Assembly (NCBI RefSeq): GCF_026212465.1
Contig: NC_080050.1
Span: 3,658,644-3,722,643, forward strand
Source: Amaranthus tricolor
Taxonomy: Eukaryota > Streptophyta > Magnoliopsida > Caryophyllales > Amaranthaceae
Reading direction: 5' to 3'
DNA length: 64,000 nt
Shown one piece after another: positions 1 through 11,383 of this stretch. How positions within the stretch are numbered: the stretch's first letter is position 1; each line of letters opens with the position of its first letter. A model generated the notes under the pieces. That model made no database searches, was not told the origin of the DNA, and saw only the letters and a list, made by a program, of their open reading frames with translations. Both the position numbers and the translations under genes were made by a program.

Positions 1-588
1 ATTATAAAACTCCTAGTTTTATATGTTCTTCTTAAATGAAAGTTATAAAATTTAATGTCAAATTTTAATATTGATTTCGAAATCATATTCATGAGTGATC
101 ATGATTAATATGAAAAAAACAACTTCATGAGTGACCATAATTGATTCGTTTTAATAAATACTTTTTAAAAATCAACTTCTTAAAATTTTTAGAAACTCAT
201 AATTAAAATTATTTGATTTTAAAATTTGTATTGAAATTTGTAACAAAAGTAATAAGAAGAACAAATGAAAAATATATATATATATATATCATTCGGATGC
301 TTAAATTTTTGATATACATACCAAAATATAATGATATACTTATAAGGTATGCTCAGTTTAGATCATCAATTTGATTCAAAATGAGTTCGATAAAGCTCTT
401 TTAATATAAACATAGTAGAATGTAATTCGTTTTGTTTATAAACGAACTCTATATTTAATAATAATTCTAAATTTCAAACAATTACTCATCCTAAGAATTC
501 TATATTCTTACAATATTTATTATGTTACAAGAATTATATAATAAATAATAAATACTCCCCCGATGAAGAAAAATAAACAAGAAAAGCT
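1..588. other. AT-rich intergenic DNA, no gene seen
   Basis: No coding frame, RNA gene or clear transposon end can be supported here. The only structure is a short (TA)n microsatellite at about 272-289. The last five bases (AAGCT, 584-588) form the left half of the probable target-site duplication of the adjoining copia element. Confidence 0.6.
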
Positions 589-789
589 TGTAGGAATGTG
601 AATATTTAGAAAATAATGAGATTATTCTCCTTAATTATATTTGATTGTAGTAATTATCTTTATTTTCTTATTTAGTGTCTTGTATTATGTATATATAGGA
701 TCTCTGTATTTCATAACAAATATAAAAAATGGTATTCTTAACCCTAAACACTTTTCTTAACCCTAATTTCCGCATAATTAATTTTTTCA
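589..789 (+). repeat. 5' LTR of copia element
   Basis: 201 bp from TG at 589 to CA at 789, directly followed by the tRNA-like primer site. It matches 5435-5635 over its full length with scattered substitutions. A TATA-like string (TATATATAGGATC, about 690) fits an LTR promoter. Confidence 0.93.
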
Positions 790-801
790 TGGTATCAGAG
801 C
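790..801 (+). other. Primer-binding site (initiator Met tRNA type)
   Basis: TGGTATCAGAGC directly abuts the LTR end. This is the usual copia primer site complementary to the 3' end of plant initiator methionine tRNA. Confidence 0.92.
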
Positions 802-903
802 CATAAGGCGAAATCCAGGACCGGCAACCACCTTTCTCAGCCTTCATCATTTACCATGGCAAATTAAAAATCAAACCAAAACACAGACAACCAAATCGTA
901 ACA

Positions 904-1970
904 ATGGCCCAAATTGAACACATGTTTCAATTATTCCAGCAAATGAATAAGAAAAATCAAACCATAGAACCATTAGCATCCGAATTGAAGGTAGCCGAAA
1001 AATTGAATTATCACAATTACACCAAATTGTGTAAATTTATGCATATAGCCATCGAAGCAAGGGGGCGACTAGAGCATATCACCTGCAAACCACCAAACTC
1101 CACAGATCCGACATATGAACAATGGAAATAGAAAGATGTGGTAGTCCTTTCATGGATTCCCACAAATATTGAACCAGACTTAATCAATCAATTCCTAGAC
1201 TATAGTACAACCAGGGATTTATGGAGGGGTATCAAAACACTCTTCGGTAGTGGATGGGACAAACTTCAGATCTTTGATCTGAGTTTGAAGGCGGCGTCTT
1301 TGAAGCAAAATAATGACACTATTAAAGTTTACTTTGGTAAACTAAATACCCTCTGGAAAGAGATCGATAGGAGAATGCCTAACCCCATGAAGTTTGATGA
1401 AGATATCACCATTTTTAACACCTTCATCCAGACACAAAGGCTATACCAATTTTTGGCCGGAATTAATGACTCGTTTGACAAAGAAAGACAGATCTATTAA
1501 ATCAAACACCACTGCCGATACTAGATGTGGCTTATGCCACGATTCGTCGGGAAGTAGCTCGACGTGGAATCATGGTCCATGTTTCATTATTGGGGCACAA
1601 CCCCTCAGAAATTGGTAGTGGTCTCATTGCACATCACCGGTCAGAAAAATCATCACTCCGGTGAAAGGATAGAACAAACTTGAAGTGTAGCCATTTTGGT
1701 GGTTCTAGACACACCAAGGATGGATGTTTCAAGATCATAGGCTACCCCGATTGGTGGGATGATCTACAAAAGAGGAAGGCTGCCACCAAGGCACCGACAA
1801 GCCAGACCAGCGGCAAAGCCCTCCTCATGGTTGTAGACTACACCGACGGCAAGGAGGACCACATTGGAGGTGAGACAAACGAAACAAAAGTGGACAGAAA
1901 CCCAACAAAAAACATCACAGAGAAAGAGGAGAGAAAGAGAGGCCGGATGAAGAAGGGGAAGGGCAAATGA
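904..1970 (+). pseudogene. copia gag (broken)
   Basis: Remnant of the copia capsid/nucleocapsid protein. The first ATG is at 904. A stop at 1129 and a second near 1498 interrupt one frame that otherwise reads as a plant copia gag domain (LWRGIKTLFGSG and QFLAGINDSFD are typical). After a frame change, a zinc-knuckle region follows at 1680-1770 with the plant copia signature GCFKIIGYPDWW. The knuckle reads KCSHFGGSRHTKDGC, so the second cysteine of the usual C-x2-C is a phenylalanine. The protein could not be made intact. Confidence 0.85.
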
Positions 1971-2149
1971 AAAACTTTCCAAAATTAAGTATTTATGGGG
2001 AGGGGGGAATACTCCTAAAAACCTTAACCTAACAAACCCTAATAGCCCAAAATAGGTCGGCCCACTTTACCCATAAAAATGCAAAACAAATAACCCTCTT
2101 GTTCCCAAATCTTTTCTTTCAACCCAACAAACACATAGTCAACCCACTA

Positions 2150-5100
2150 CGACACCATGGATCTTTGACTGTGGTGCCACAGATACTATGACCTTTGACC
2201 CAAATGATTTTTTAACCCATAAATCCTTATCCCGATCTCATATACAAACAGCTAATGGAGAGTGTGTTCAGGTTCTTAGTGCTGGTTTAATTGATATATC
2301 TCCCTCTATTCATCTTAAAAATTGTTTACTGATTTCCAGTTTGTCTCATAAATTATTGTCTGTTAGCCAGCTGACTAAAGAGCTTAATTGTACTATTCTC
2401 ATGTCTGCTACTGGTTGTATTGTGCAAAGTGCTCAGATCGGGACAATCATTGGACGTGGTACTGAACGAGGAGGTCTATACGATGTAGATGAGACGACTC
2501 AACAAAGTCAAGCATTGCTTAATCGTGGGTCTCCTGATCATCACCTCTGGCTATGGCATCGGCATTTGGGTCACCCCTCTTTAGCTTATTTAAAACATTT
2601 ATTTCCTTGTTTTAAGCGTACTATGTCTTTGGATTGTGAATCTTGTGTCTTGGCGAAAAGCCATAAACACTCTTATTTACCTAGTATTACTTGCACTACT
2701 AGTCCTTTTGTTTTGATACATTCTGATGTATGGGGGCCTGCTCCTAATTTTGGTACTCATACTTATTCTTATTATGTTTTATTTGTAGATGACTACACCC
2801 GTATAAGTTTGGTTTTTTTTTTGAAACACAAATTTGAAGTTTTTTTTTTTATTATTATTTTTTACTTTTTTTTTACTGTTTTTTGTCACCTTCTCTAATA
2901 TGCTTAAAACTCAATATCATACTACACAACAAATTCTTCGTTCAGACAATGGGGGGGGGGGGGGGGGGGGGGGGGTGGGATTTATTAATTTTGCAATGAA
3001 AACCTTTCTTTCTGATCATAGGATGCTTCATCAAACCTCTTGCCCGGACACTCCACAACAAAATGGGGTGGTTGAGCGCAAGAATCATACTTTACTTGAG
3101 ATCACTCGGGCTCTCATGATCGAATATCATTCCCAGCCTATTTTTGGCCCGAAGCTATTGCTACAGCTACATACCTTACTAACCGTCTCCCTTCCAAACC
3201 TCTCCACTATAAAACCCCTCTCGAAACTCTGGGCTCCTTTGTCTCCCTTCCATCTTTCATTCTTTATCTCCTCGGATTTTTGGGTGTGTAGTGTTTGTTC
3301 ATCTTCTTAAGCAGGTTAGGACTAAACTTGAGGCACAAGCTATTGAGTGTGTTTTTGTTGGCTATGGGGTGAACTAGAAAGGATATCGATGTTTTGATCC
3401 GATTCATAATCGCATGTATACCACCATGGATTGTGACTTATTTGAACAATCCTATTATTATACCCAGCCTGGTCCTTAGGGGGAGATGAGCAGTGATGAC
3501 CTAAGCTGGCTTATCTACCCAACTGTGACTAAACCAGTTGTGACTGATATACCAGAACCGAAAGAGTAAGTAGGCGAAACTACCAATGTTGTCTCTGAAA
3601 ACATAGTATCTCCTTTTCAGCCAAGTGCAGTCCTACCTATTGAGCATCCTGATCTACAAGAGGTAAATTCTGATGTTCCCTCTGTGATTGAGAATAATTC
3701 TGATGATGTTGTGAATGTAGACATACCAAACTGGTATGAGTTATCACCCAGGAGGACAAGAGGTATTCCACCAAGGAGATATGATCCAGAGTTTGAGGCT
3801 CAAAGATCCCGATATCCTGTGAACAAAGAAAATAATGAAAGTCTTTCACAAACAGCCATGGCTTTCAATTCTACTCTTTACTCAAGTGATGTGCCGAGAA
3901 ATATTGAGGAAGCTCTCCGAGATTTAAAGTGGAGGAAAGCAATGAAAGAAGAGATCTCTGCCCTTGATAAGAATGAAACGTGGGAGAAATGCAAGTTGCC
4001 ACAAGGAAAGAAAACAATGGGGTGCAGATAGGTATACACTGTCAAGTATCAAGTTGATGGAACTATGGAGAAATACAAAGCTTGATTGGTAGCTCAAGGG
4101 TATACTCAAACTTATGGAGTGGATTACTTAGAGACTTTTTCCCTGGTGGCCAAGATTGATACTATTCGTGTTTTATTCTCTGTTGCTGCGAACAAGGATT
4201 GACTCCCACACCAGTTTGATGTTAAAAATGTCTTCCTCCATGGGAAAATTAAAGAAGAAGTATACATAAAAGCTCCTCCAGGCTTCTCGGGTGATTATAG
4301 ACCAGGTGAAGGGTGTAAGCTGAAAAAGGCTCTCTGTGGCTTAAAACAATCTCTAAGAGTATGGTTTGGGAGATTTACCTCAGCTATGATGAAGCTCGGG
4401 TACAAGCAGAGTAATTCAGACCACACAATGTTCCTTAAGAGACAAAAGGGCCGTATCACATGTTTGATCATCTATGTAGATGACATGATCATTACAGGAG
4501 ATGATGAAGAAGAAATTAAGGTTCTTAAAGAAAAATTGTCATGTGAATTTGAGATGAAAGATCTGGGTCAACTGAAGAACTTTCTTGGCATTGAAGTCTT
4601 GAGATCAAAATGAGGTATCTTTATTAGTCAGAAGAAGTATATCCTTGATTTATTAGCTGAAACTGGAATGATTGATTGTCGACCTGCAGAAACACCTATC
4701 ATAGCTCATCATGGTCTCCGGATGATTGAAGGAGGGAAGCTAGCAGACAGAGGGCAATATTAGAGAATAGTTGCTGGAAAACTTATCTACCTTGCTCATA
4801 CTCGACCTGACTGCATATGCTGTTGGAGTAGTAAGCAGATTCATGCATCGACCCCAGACACATCATATGGGAGTAGTTATGAGAATCCTAATGTATCTTA
4901 AGGGCACAAGCAGTAGAGGAGTGTTTTATAAGAAGAATGGATACTTAAACCTTCTAGCACACAGATGCTGATTGGGCAGGTGATCGAGATGATAGGAAGT
5001 CGACATCTGGGTACTTCACATTGGTTGAAGGTAATCTTGTCACATGGAAGAGTAAGAAACAGAAGGTAGTCACCTTATCAAGTGCAGAAGCAGAGTTTAG

Positions 5101-5371
5101 AGGAATAGCCAAGGGGATCACAGAAGTCATATAGCTTAAGAAACTCCTAAGTGAACTACATTTCCCACAAAAAAGGACGTGTAGCTTGTTCTGTGATAAT
5201 AAAGCAGCAATTAGTATTTCAGAGAATCCCATTCAACATGATTGCACTAAGCATGTTGAAATTGATAGACACTTCATAAAGGAGAAATTGGAGAAAAAGG
5301 TTATCAGTCTACCTTATGTGAGATCAGAAGATCAACTCGCAGACATTCTCACAAAAGCAATAACCTCATAA
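2150..5371 (+). pseudogene. copia pol: protease, integrase, RT, RNase H (broken)
   Basis: Polyprotein remnant in copia order. Protease: IFDCGATDTMTFD near 2163, with the catalytic D-S-G altered to D-C-G. GAG-pre-integrase: LWLWHRHLGHPS near 2550 and CESCVLAKSHK near 2638. Integrase: HSDVWGP and FVDDYTR, then homopolymer T runs at 2811-2875 and a run of G shift the frame; the catalytic glutamate region (GVVERKNHTLLE) is at about 3070. Reverse transcriptase spans about 3900-4610 with the active-site box LIIYVDDMIITGDD at about 4465. RNase H (DADWAGD, CDNKAAI, RSEDQLADILTKA) ends at 5371. At least six in-frame stops were seen, including 4029, 4084, 4200, 4611, 4761 and 5133. Confidence 0.92.
2951..2975 (+). 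repeat. Poly-G tract, 25 bases
   Basis: Twenty-five consecutive G residues lie inside the copia integrase, just after the conserved SDNGG codons. Probably an expansion of the GGNGGN codons of the integrase core. A long G run is also a common place for sequencing or assembly error. Confidence 0.95.
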
Positions 5372-5421
5372 GCTTTCGAACAAACTTTATGCAAGTTAGG
5401 TATTGGTGAACCGAAAACCTA

Positions 5422-5434
5422 ACTTGAGGGGGAG
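5422..5434 (+). other. Polypurine tract of copia element
   Basis: ACTTGAGGGGGAG lies immediately before the 3' LTR and is the expected plus-strand priming site. Confidence 0.85.
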
Positions 5435-5635
5435 TGTAGGAATGTGATATTTAGGAAATAATGAGATTATTCTCCTTGATTATATTTGATTGTAGTAATT
5501 ATCTTTATTTCCTTATTTAGTGTCTTGTATCATGTATATATAGGATCTCAATATTTCATATCAAATATACAAAACGATATTCTTAACCCTAAAAACTTTT
5601 CTTTACCCTAATTTTCTGCATAATTAATCTTTTCA
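5435..5635 (+). repeat. 3' LTR of copia element
   Basis: 201 bp, TGTAGGAATG to CTTTTCA, partner of 589-789. It is followed by AAACT, which matches the upstream AAGCT except at one base. Confidence 0.93.
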
Positions 5636-5854
5636 AAACTCCCCCTAACTACTAAAGACTATGTCAAATAAGAATTTGTCTTAATTTTGCGCATCTTCTA
5701 CTTTATAGTTTGTGTGAGAGTTGTGCACTTCTTTTGTATAAATTCACTTTGATTAATTTTTCATAAAACAAAAAATTAAAAAAATATCACATAAAACTTA
5801 TACAATTAAATTTAATTTATTTCAAACTCTACTCAAAATTCTGACCCTAAATTT

Positions 5855-5995
5855 GTGAAAATATAGGAGTACAAAAATTTAAAATGGATATTATGAAAAT
5901 GTAGACATAAAGACGAATATCTTATTTCATCTTTATGTTTAGATTTTCATAATATCAACTTTTTTATGATTTTTTCGCGCCTATATTTTAAAAAT
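5855..5995. repeat. Imperfect hairpin, MITE-like
   Basis: About 60 bases at 5862-5922 (AAAATGTAGACATAAAGACG) are the imperfect reverse complement of 5928-5990 (CTTTATGTTTAGATTTTC), with only a few bases between. This foldback is typical of a MITE. No terminal duplication was resolved. Confidence 0.6.
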
Positions 5996-6084
5996 TTAGG
6001 GTGAAAATTTAGAGTTGTGGAGCGATAGTACTATGATACATATGTATAATCATAGAATTTTTTAGTCCAAGGAGCAATGAATTT

Positions 6085-6180
6085 TTAAAATGCAAAATTA
6101 AAGAAATAGAAGAATATAAAAAATATTGCTATTTCAAAGAGACATAGAAAGTAAAATTTTAAGTCTAGGGAGCAATGAAT
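6085..6180. repeat. Left arm of split inverted repeat
   Basis: This stretch (GACATAGAAAGTAAAATTTT at its core) reappears inverted at about 7545-7640, separated by the LINE fragment. The pair looks like one foldback element split by a later insertion. Confidence 0.65.
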
Positions 6181-6272
6181 TTTTCAATGTGTAAATTAAT
6201 ATCTCACTTGACTCACTACAAGCAGTTGGGTTCTTAAGAAGTTATGTAAAGTAAAGTAGATTCTTATGCTAT

Positions 6273-6495
6273 GTTTGGATGGAAGGAAATAGAGGGGAAA
6301 AAAGGGAAAAAATTTAGAGGGATGAAGAGTCTTTTGTTTGGATAACTAAATGAGAGGGAACGGAATTAGAGGGGAGAAATTTGAAGGGAATAAATGGATG
6401 ATTTTTGTTAAAGGTATCAATTTTTCTAAAGTTGAAAATATTTGAAGGGAAAGGTCTCATCTTTCTTCCATTCCCTTCCTTTTCCTCCTAAACAA
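6273..6495. mobile_element. TGTTTGGAT-ended MITE-like element
   Basis: A purine-rich left part beginning TGTTTGGATGGAAGG is followed by a pyrimidine-rich right part ending CCTAAACAAACA, giving an imperfect terminal inverted repeat. A similar layout occurs at 63455-63745. The exact ends and target duplication are not clear. Confidence 0.45.
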
Positions 6496-6602
6496 ACAAG
6501 ATTTAATTCAGTTCTATTTTTCTTTCTTTTCTTTTCCTCCCCCTCCCTTTCCGTTTTTTTCTTTTCTTTTCTCTTCAAAATTGTTATACAAATATAGTGT
6601 TA

Positions 6603-7440
6603 GGGTATAGATGATAAAGAACACATACTCGATTAAAAAGGTGTATGAAGAATTGCTAGGGAAGAACCCTCGAATTCCTTGGGCTATTACTATTTGGAAT
6701 AGAGCTTCTTTACCTAGAGCATGTTTCATTTGGTGGTTAGCTATACAAGACTATTTGAAAATGACGAGCAGACTTAAGGCCATAGGTTGTTATGAGAAGG
6801 ATTTTTGCCCCATGTGCATCACTGCCTCAGAATCAATCAACCACATCAACTTCAATTGCCCTTTTAGTTTCAAATGTTTGGAAGGATTGATGGTTTGGTT
6901 AGATATTCATATCCAAACACCAAGTTTGTAGAATCTGAGCACGAGAAGTTTTAAGATATCATATGGAAAGAAAAGAGTTGTTTTGAAAGCTTTAAGCAGT
7001 CTTAGATATGCGATTTGGCATGCTAAAAATGAGGTGATCTGGAACTTTCGTCTTCAAAGAGTTGATTCTGTCATTCGAAACACTAAAGAGGAGACCATGA
7101 TAAGAAAAGCAACTAATCCTTCGAAGCAAATTTCTGCAACAGATGCTACATGGATTGCACAAAGACATACATAGTTTTACTGTTTTGTTTCTTACTGTTG
7201 TTTGTTTTTCTTTCTGACTGGCATGTTGCCATGTCTGTTTTCTCATTTCCTTTTGGCTTCCCCATCTTGGCTTGGTATCACATAAAGAGTGAGATCTTGA
7301 TACCCTTCATAGGAGGTGAGCTTCGTTTTCGTACTGATGCTTTTCATGCCGAGTTTAGTCGGGACACTTCCAGTTTTGATGTATAATGCCTTTGTTTTGG
7401 CTTTTCCTTAGTAAGTAATAAATTTTTATTTGCCAAAAAG
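6603..7440 (+). mobile_element. 5'-truncated LINE (non-LTR) 3' end
   Basis: The frame at 6611-6931 encodes a zf-RVT domain, the zinc-binding region after the reverse transcriptase of plant L1-type LINEs: RASLPRACFIWWLAIQDYL then C-P-M-C at about 6810 and H-I-N-F-N-C at about 6842. A second stretch at 6983-7174 (SLRYAIWHAKNEVIWN) continues the same C-terminal region after a stop at 6929. AATTAATATCTCACTTG near 6194-6210 and AATTTATCTCACTTG at 7441-7455 look like a LINE target-site duplication, so the insertion may start near 6211. No reverse transcriptase core remains. Confidence 0.75.
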
Positions 7441-7544
7441 AATTTATCTCACTTGGCTATATTTTTCTTATATTTTAAACCTTAAGGTTAAACTTTGTTT
7501 ATAAATAGTAAAAAAAATTGCAACATTGAAAAAACTCTTCATAG

Positions 7545-7640
7545 CTCTTAGACTTAAAATTTTAATTTCTATGTCTTTTTGAAATAGTAAATTTTTTTAT
7601 ATTTTTCCGTTCCTTAACTTTGCAATGTCTTTGCCGTGTT
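7545..7640. repeat. Right arm of split inverted repeat
   Basis: Reverse complement of about 6085-6180, sharing the strings ACTTAAAATTTTAATTTCTA and TTGAAATAGTAA. Confidence 0.65.
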
Positions 7641-7649
7641 CATTAATAT

Positions 7650-9729
7650 TCATTTATATATTTTCTTACAATTTTAATACTATCCACACAATTTAAATGA
7701 CTCCAATATTTATAGGATGAAAAGAGTATATTTCACAATTTTTAAGAACAAATGTGAACCCATATATTTTCAAAAAGGCACATTAGAAAGAAAAGATGAA
7801 AAATCACTAATGCACTATAATTATTAAGATTTTAACGGTCAAAATCAACTACTTAACAACAAAAGTCAAAGTTTTAAGAAAATAAGAACTATTTCATAAA
7901 TATTCAAATTTAAACCTTGATATTAAAAAAAGTGGTTAACTTGTATTAGAAAATATAGAATATTAAAATAAGGGAGTAGGACTTACTTAATTACTTGGCT
8001 CTAAGGTCAATTACTTGCTTGAAATCCCAACCGTAAGTTAATAGTGATTGACGATGTTGACTATCCATCCATGAAAGCTTAACAATAAGAGACATAATTG
8101 ACTGATTACGCATGCGTAAGATATCCGATTGTACAATTTCAAAATTTTAATTATAAAAGATTAAAATTAGTTATATAAATCAACATATCAGTTTCAATAG
8201 TCGTTTGCGTAGATTCTTTCCCTCTATATATACTGATCGACTTTTTAGTATCTTAATTTGTAAAACTAGATTATTTAAATTACCTTCGGTAGATAAAATT
8301 TTTTTAATTATTTTGTATTTTTAACCCAATTCCCTAAAATTAAAATCAAAAATCTTCTTCAATTAAAAAAATAAAAATAAAAATAATGTAGTTTTCGAAT
8401 GATAATAATATACTCTTGCAGTTGGAAAATAATTATCACATATGCCTAACCTTTCATAATCTCAATTGTTACACTATTAATTATATTGATTTTTAAAGCA
8501 ATACAATGGAAATAGTGTTTGTGGATATTATTTTCAAAGGAGTGAATGACAAGAAGAAGAAAATGTAAACACATGAAACTTGTGACACTAGGATTTATTA
8601 TTTGTGGTTAGGTTTTCTTGTAATTTTTAAAAATTATAAGTTATTCTTAGCTAAGGTAAGTATACTCCTATGTCCCACAAAAATTACTAACATTCAATCC
8701 CACTATTTAATATATATGAGTTTTTAGAGTTAGATATAATAATTTAAATAGGACGGATGAATACTAATTTGTACTATATTTAATTGTGGGTTTTTAAAAA
8801 TTATAAAAAGTTAATATTTGGAAAATATATATTGATATAAAGCTATCAAGATCTCATATAAATATATTTTTCAAACTGATTAAATATTTAAGTATTCTAT
8901 TTGAAAAGAACAAAAGTGAACTGAGAAAGTAATTTAATTCCTAATATAGAATTATTACATATATAATTTAATACAAATTACACAAATAATGATATATAAT
9001 CACTATTTATTGTTTATTAAATATTTCTACAATTAACTTTATATATGTCATTATTCTTAATTTATTTTTTGTATGATTATCCTCAATTATTACCTATACA
9101 TCAATCAATACTCTTAAAAAAAATTCAAAATGTTTTTAGATACCATAAAATTTACAAAAAGAAAATTTTACCCTATACTCTTGTGACTTACAAGATTCCA
9201 TTAACAAATAAAAAAGAGATTAGATAGTAGTATTAATTAATTGGTTGTATTTAAAATAGAGTGAATATGATTGACAGTCTTAAACCTCAACATAGAAATT
9301 AATAAACGTGTTTATATATAAAAAAATATGTTGGTAATTTTACATCTAAACATACTTATAGAACTTTTTAATGTAATTTTTGGGCATATATTTTCTTATT
9401 TGGAAATTTTCATATGAAAATTTATACAATTAATACATTATTCTCCGTGAAAAGAAAAATACAATGTGTATAATGTGTATGTACGTTACATTAAATGTTT
9501 TTAAGGCCTTAACGTACTCAATTTTATATTTTTGTATAACGAGTTAATAAAGATCTAATACAAATCCATCATTCGTGCCACGATTTCAACCTTGGCAGAA
9601 GTGATGAAATAAATAAATTGTGGTTGACCATCAAAATTTTATAAATTAAACAAAATTGATGAATTTATAATCATTAATGTTGTTGTTAATTAAATTCCAG
9701 GAATCCTAGATAATTATTTGAATTTTACT
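7650..9729. other. AT-rich intergenic DNA, nothing recognised
   Basis: Very AT-rich DNA with no frame of convincing composition. The 60-codon frame at 9045-9227 is low complexity (K, I, L, Y) and is judged fortuitous. No transposon ends were recognised. Confidence 0.55.
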
Positions 9730-9960
9730 ATTTTAGTGAGAAATTGGTTGAAAATTTTTTTTCGACTATAATTTAGTCGGAAATGTAGTGGGAAGGTAAA
9801 GGGTGGAAATTTTCCCTCCTTTTCAATTTTAAATTCCGACTAAACACCTTTATAGTCGTAGATTTAGTCGGAAAATTTTCGACTACTAACGAAACAATAG
9901 AAGATTCAATCAGAAATTTCCGACTAGCAAGGATTCAGTAGCAGTTTAGTTGAAAATTTT
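9730..9960. repeat. Clustered TAGTCGGAAA/TTTCCGACTA motifs
   Basis: Both orientations of a short motif recur: TTTAGTCGGAAA, AAATTCCGACTAAA, TTAGTCGGAAAATTTTCGAC and AATTTCCGACTAG. Such dense inverted subterminal motifs resemble the ends of CACTA (En/Spm) transposons, but no CACTA terminus is visible here. The class is uncertain. Confidence 0.5.
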
Positions 9961-11383
9961 GACCAACACATTTTAATACTTTCTCCTACCCTCCCCTAGA
10001 GTAAATAGTTATCCCACAAAATTAAGAGCTCCCTTCGTTTTTCATTACTTTGTAATCATTCTTCCACCTCTACGACAATTAAATTTTAATAATTTTTCAT
10101 TTATTAACTTTGTTTTCTTATTTTGACTTTTTTATCCTCTTAAATATTTACATCCAATCTCAGCATGTCTCGAAGAGTAATAGGTGTGGATGGGAAAGAT
10201 TGTTGGTGAATTGTTTGGGTCAACATGTATCGTTGAGACTAATATTCCTACCAGATGTAATAAGAGAGTTAAAAGGGCAATTTTAATCATACATATAAAT
10301 ATATTTGTAAAGACCTACTTTTAGTCACGGCTAACTATATGTTGTCGTATCACTTATGACTCGCAAAAAAAAAAAGATAACAAATGTACTTCTACTGCAA
10401 ATTTTTTGTTGAAGGTAATTTTTTAAAAAACACTTAAGTCTTATTAAAAATGCAATTTTATTATTTTGTATATCTCTATTTTTTTTTAAACTCATTATTT
10501 CGATAGTTTCAAATATTTATAATTTTATGGTTTTCGAATTCTAATAAATATACAGTAAAATAGTTCATCAAATCATATGTATTTATTTATGTGATATTGT
10601 ATATGATATTTGCTACCAATATTCATCAGAAACATTTAATCAATTTTATCATTAATAAGGATACAGTTCCATAGATCCAACTCTCCCAAATGGAAATCAC
10701 ACTCTAGACGAAAGCCACTAATAGCACTGAGGTAATAGAATGTTGCTTTAGTTTTCAGATTTATTACCGAGGTGATTAGTATACAGAAAAGAGAGAATTT
10801 GAAGGAATATAATTAGTGGTGTTCATTCGGGTCATTGGTTTGATTTCGGATCAGGTGTTTCAGGTCGGTTTGAAATCGAATTTTGTATTCATATTGTTTT
10901 TTACATAATTTAAATCATTTTTAAAATCATGTCAAATCGGATTCGATTACAATGTCGGGTAAATTTCGAGCTATCGAATATATTTTGAAAACCCCTAGAT
11001 ATAATCATATCGTACAATTTAACAAGACATGAACCTCACAATACATTCTATTTTCCAAGTAATAGTGTTAAGTTTGGCTTTGGCCCTGTGGTCTAGGCTT
11101 TACTCTTAATGAATTAAGCATATAATAACAAAATCAAATTAGGCTGAAAGCATTAATGAGTGGAGTAGATAGTATTAGAAGAGATACCATTTCTTATACA
11201 TTTTCACATGGAAAGTCTTCAAGTCAGCTAAACTGTGTGTACACCAGAAACAGATGGCCATCTAAAATAATTATACTTGTACCATCTCATATGTATGTTT
11301 CTCTCCCACCCACACAAAATATTCGGAGTATACATCAACTGATCCCATCCAAGAGTCTCAAGGTGGTTGTTGGCTGTGACTTG
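9961..11383. other. Intergenic DNA downstream of MLH1
   Basis: No gene seen. Around 10810-10990 is a TCGGGTCA/ATTCGGATT-rich stretch of the kind dispersed in plant genomes. The MLH1 3' untranslated region should occupy part of 11100-11383 on the minus strand, but I could not fix a poly(A) site. Confidence 0.5.

Larger units (their letters stand above)
589..5635 (+). mobile_element. Degenerate Ty1/copia LTR retrotransposon
   Basis: A complete but decayed copia element in the order LTR, primer-binding site, gag, protease, integrase, reverse transcriptase, RNase H, polypurine tract, LTR. Integrase upstream of reverse transcriptase defines the copia superfamily. Both LTRs are 201 bp, begin TGTAGGAATG and end in CA. 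Flanking bases AAGCT (584-588) and AAACT (5636-5640) look like a 5-bp target-site duplication with one change. Several stop codons and frame breaks interrupt gag and pol, so it cannot be autonomous. The LTRs differ at scattered positions, indicating an insertion that is not recent. Confidence 0.93.

Noticed and set aside
790..801. tRNA-like sequence
   Set aside because: It is a 12-base primer-binding site next to an LTR, not a tRNA gene; no cloverleaf surrounds it.
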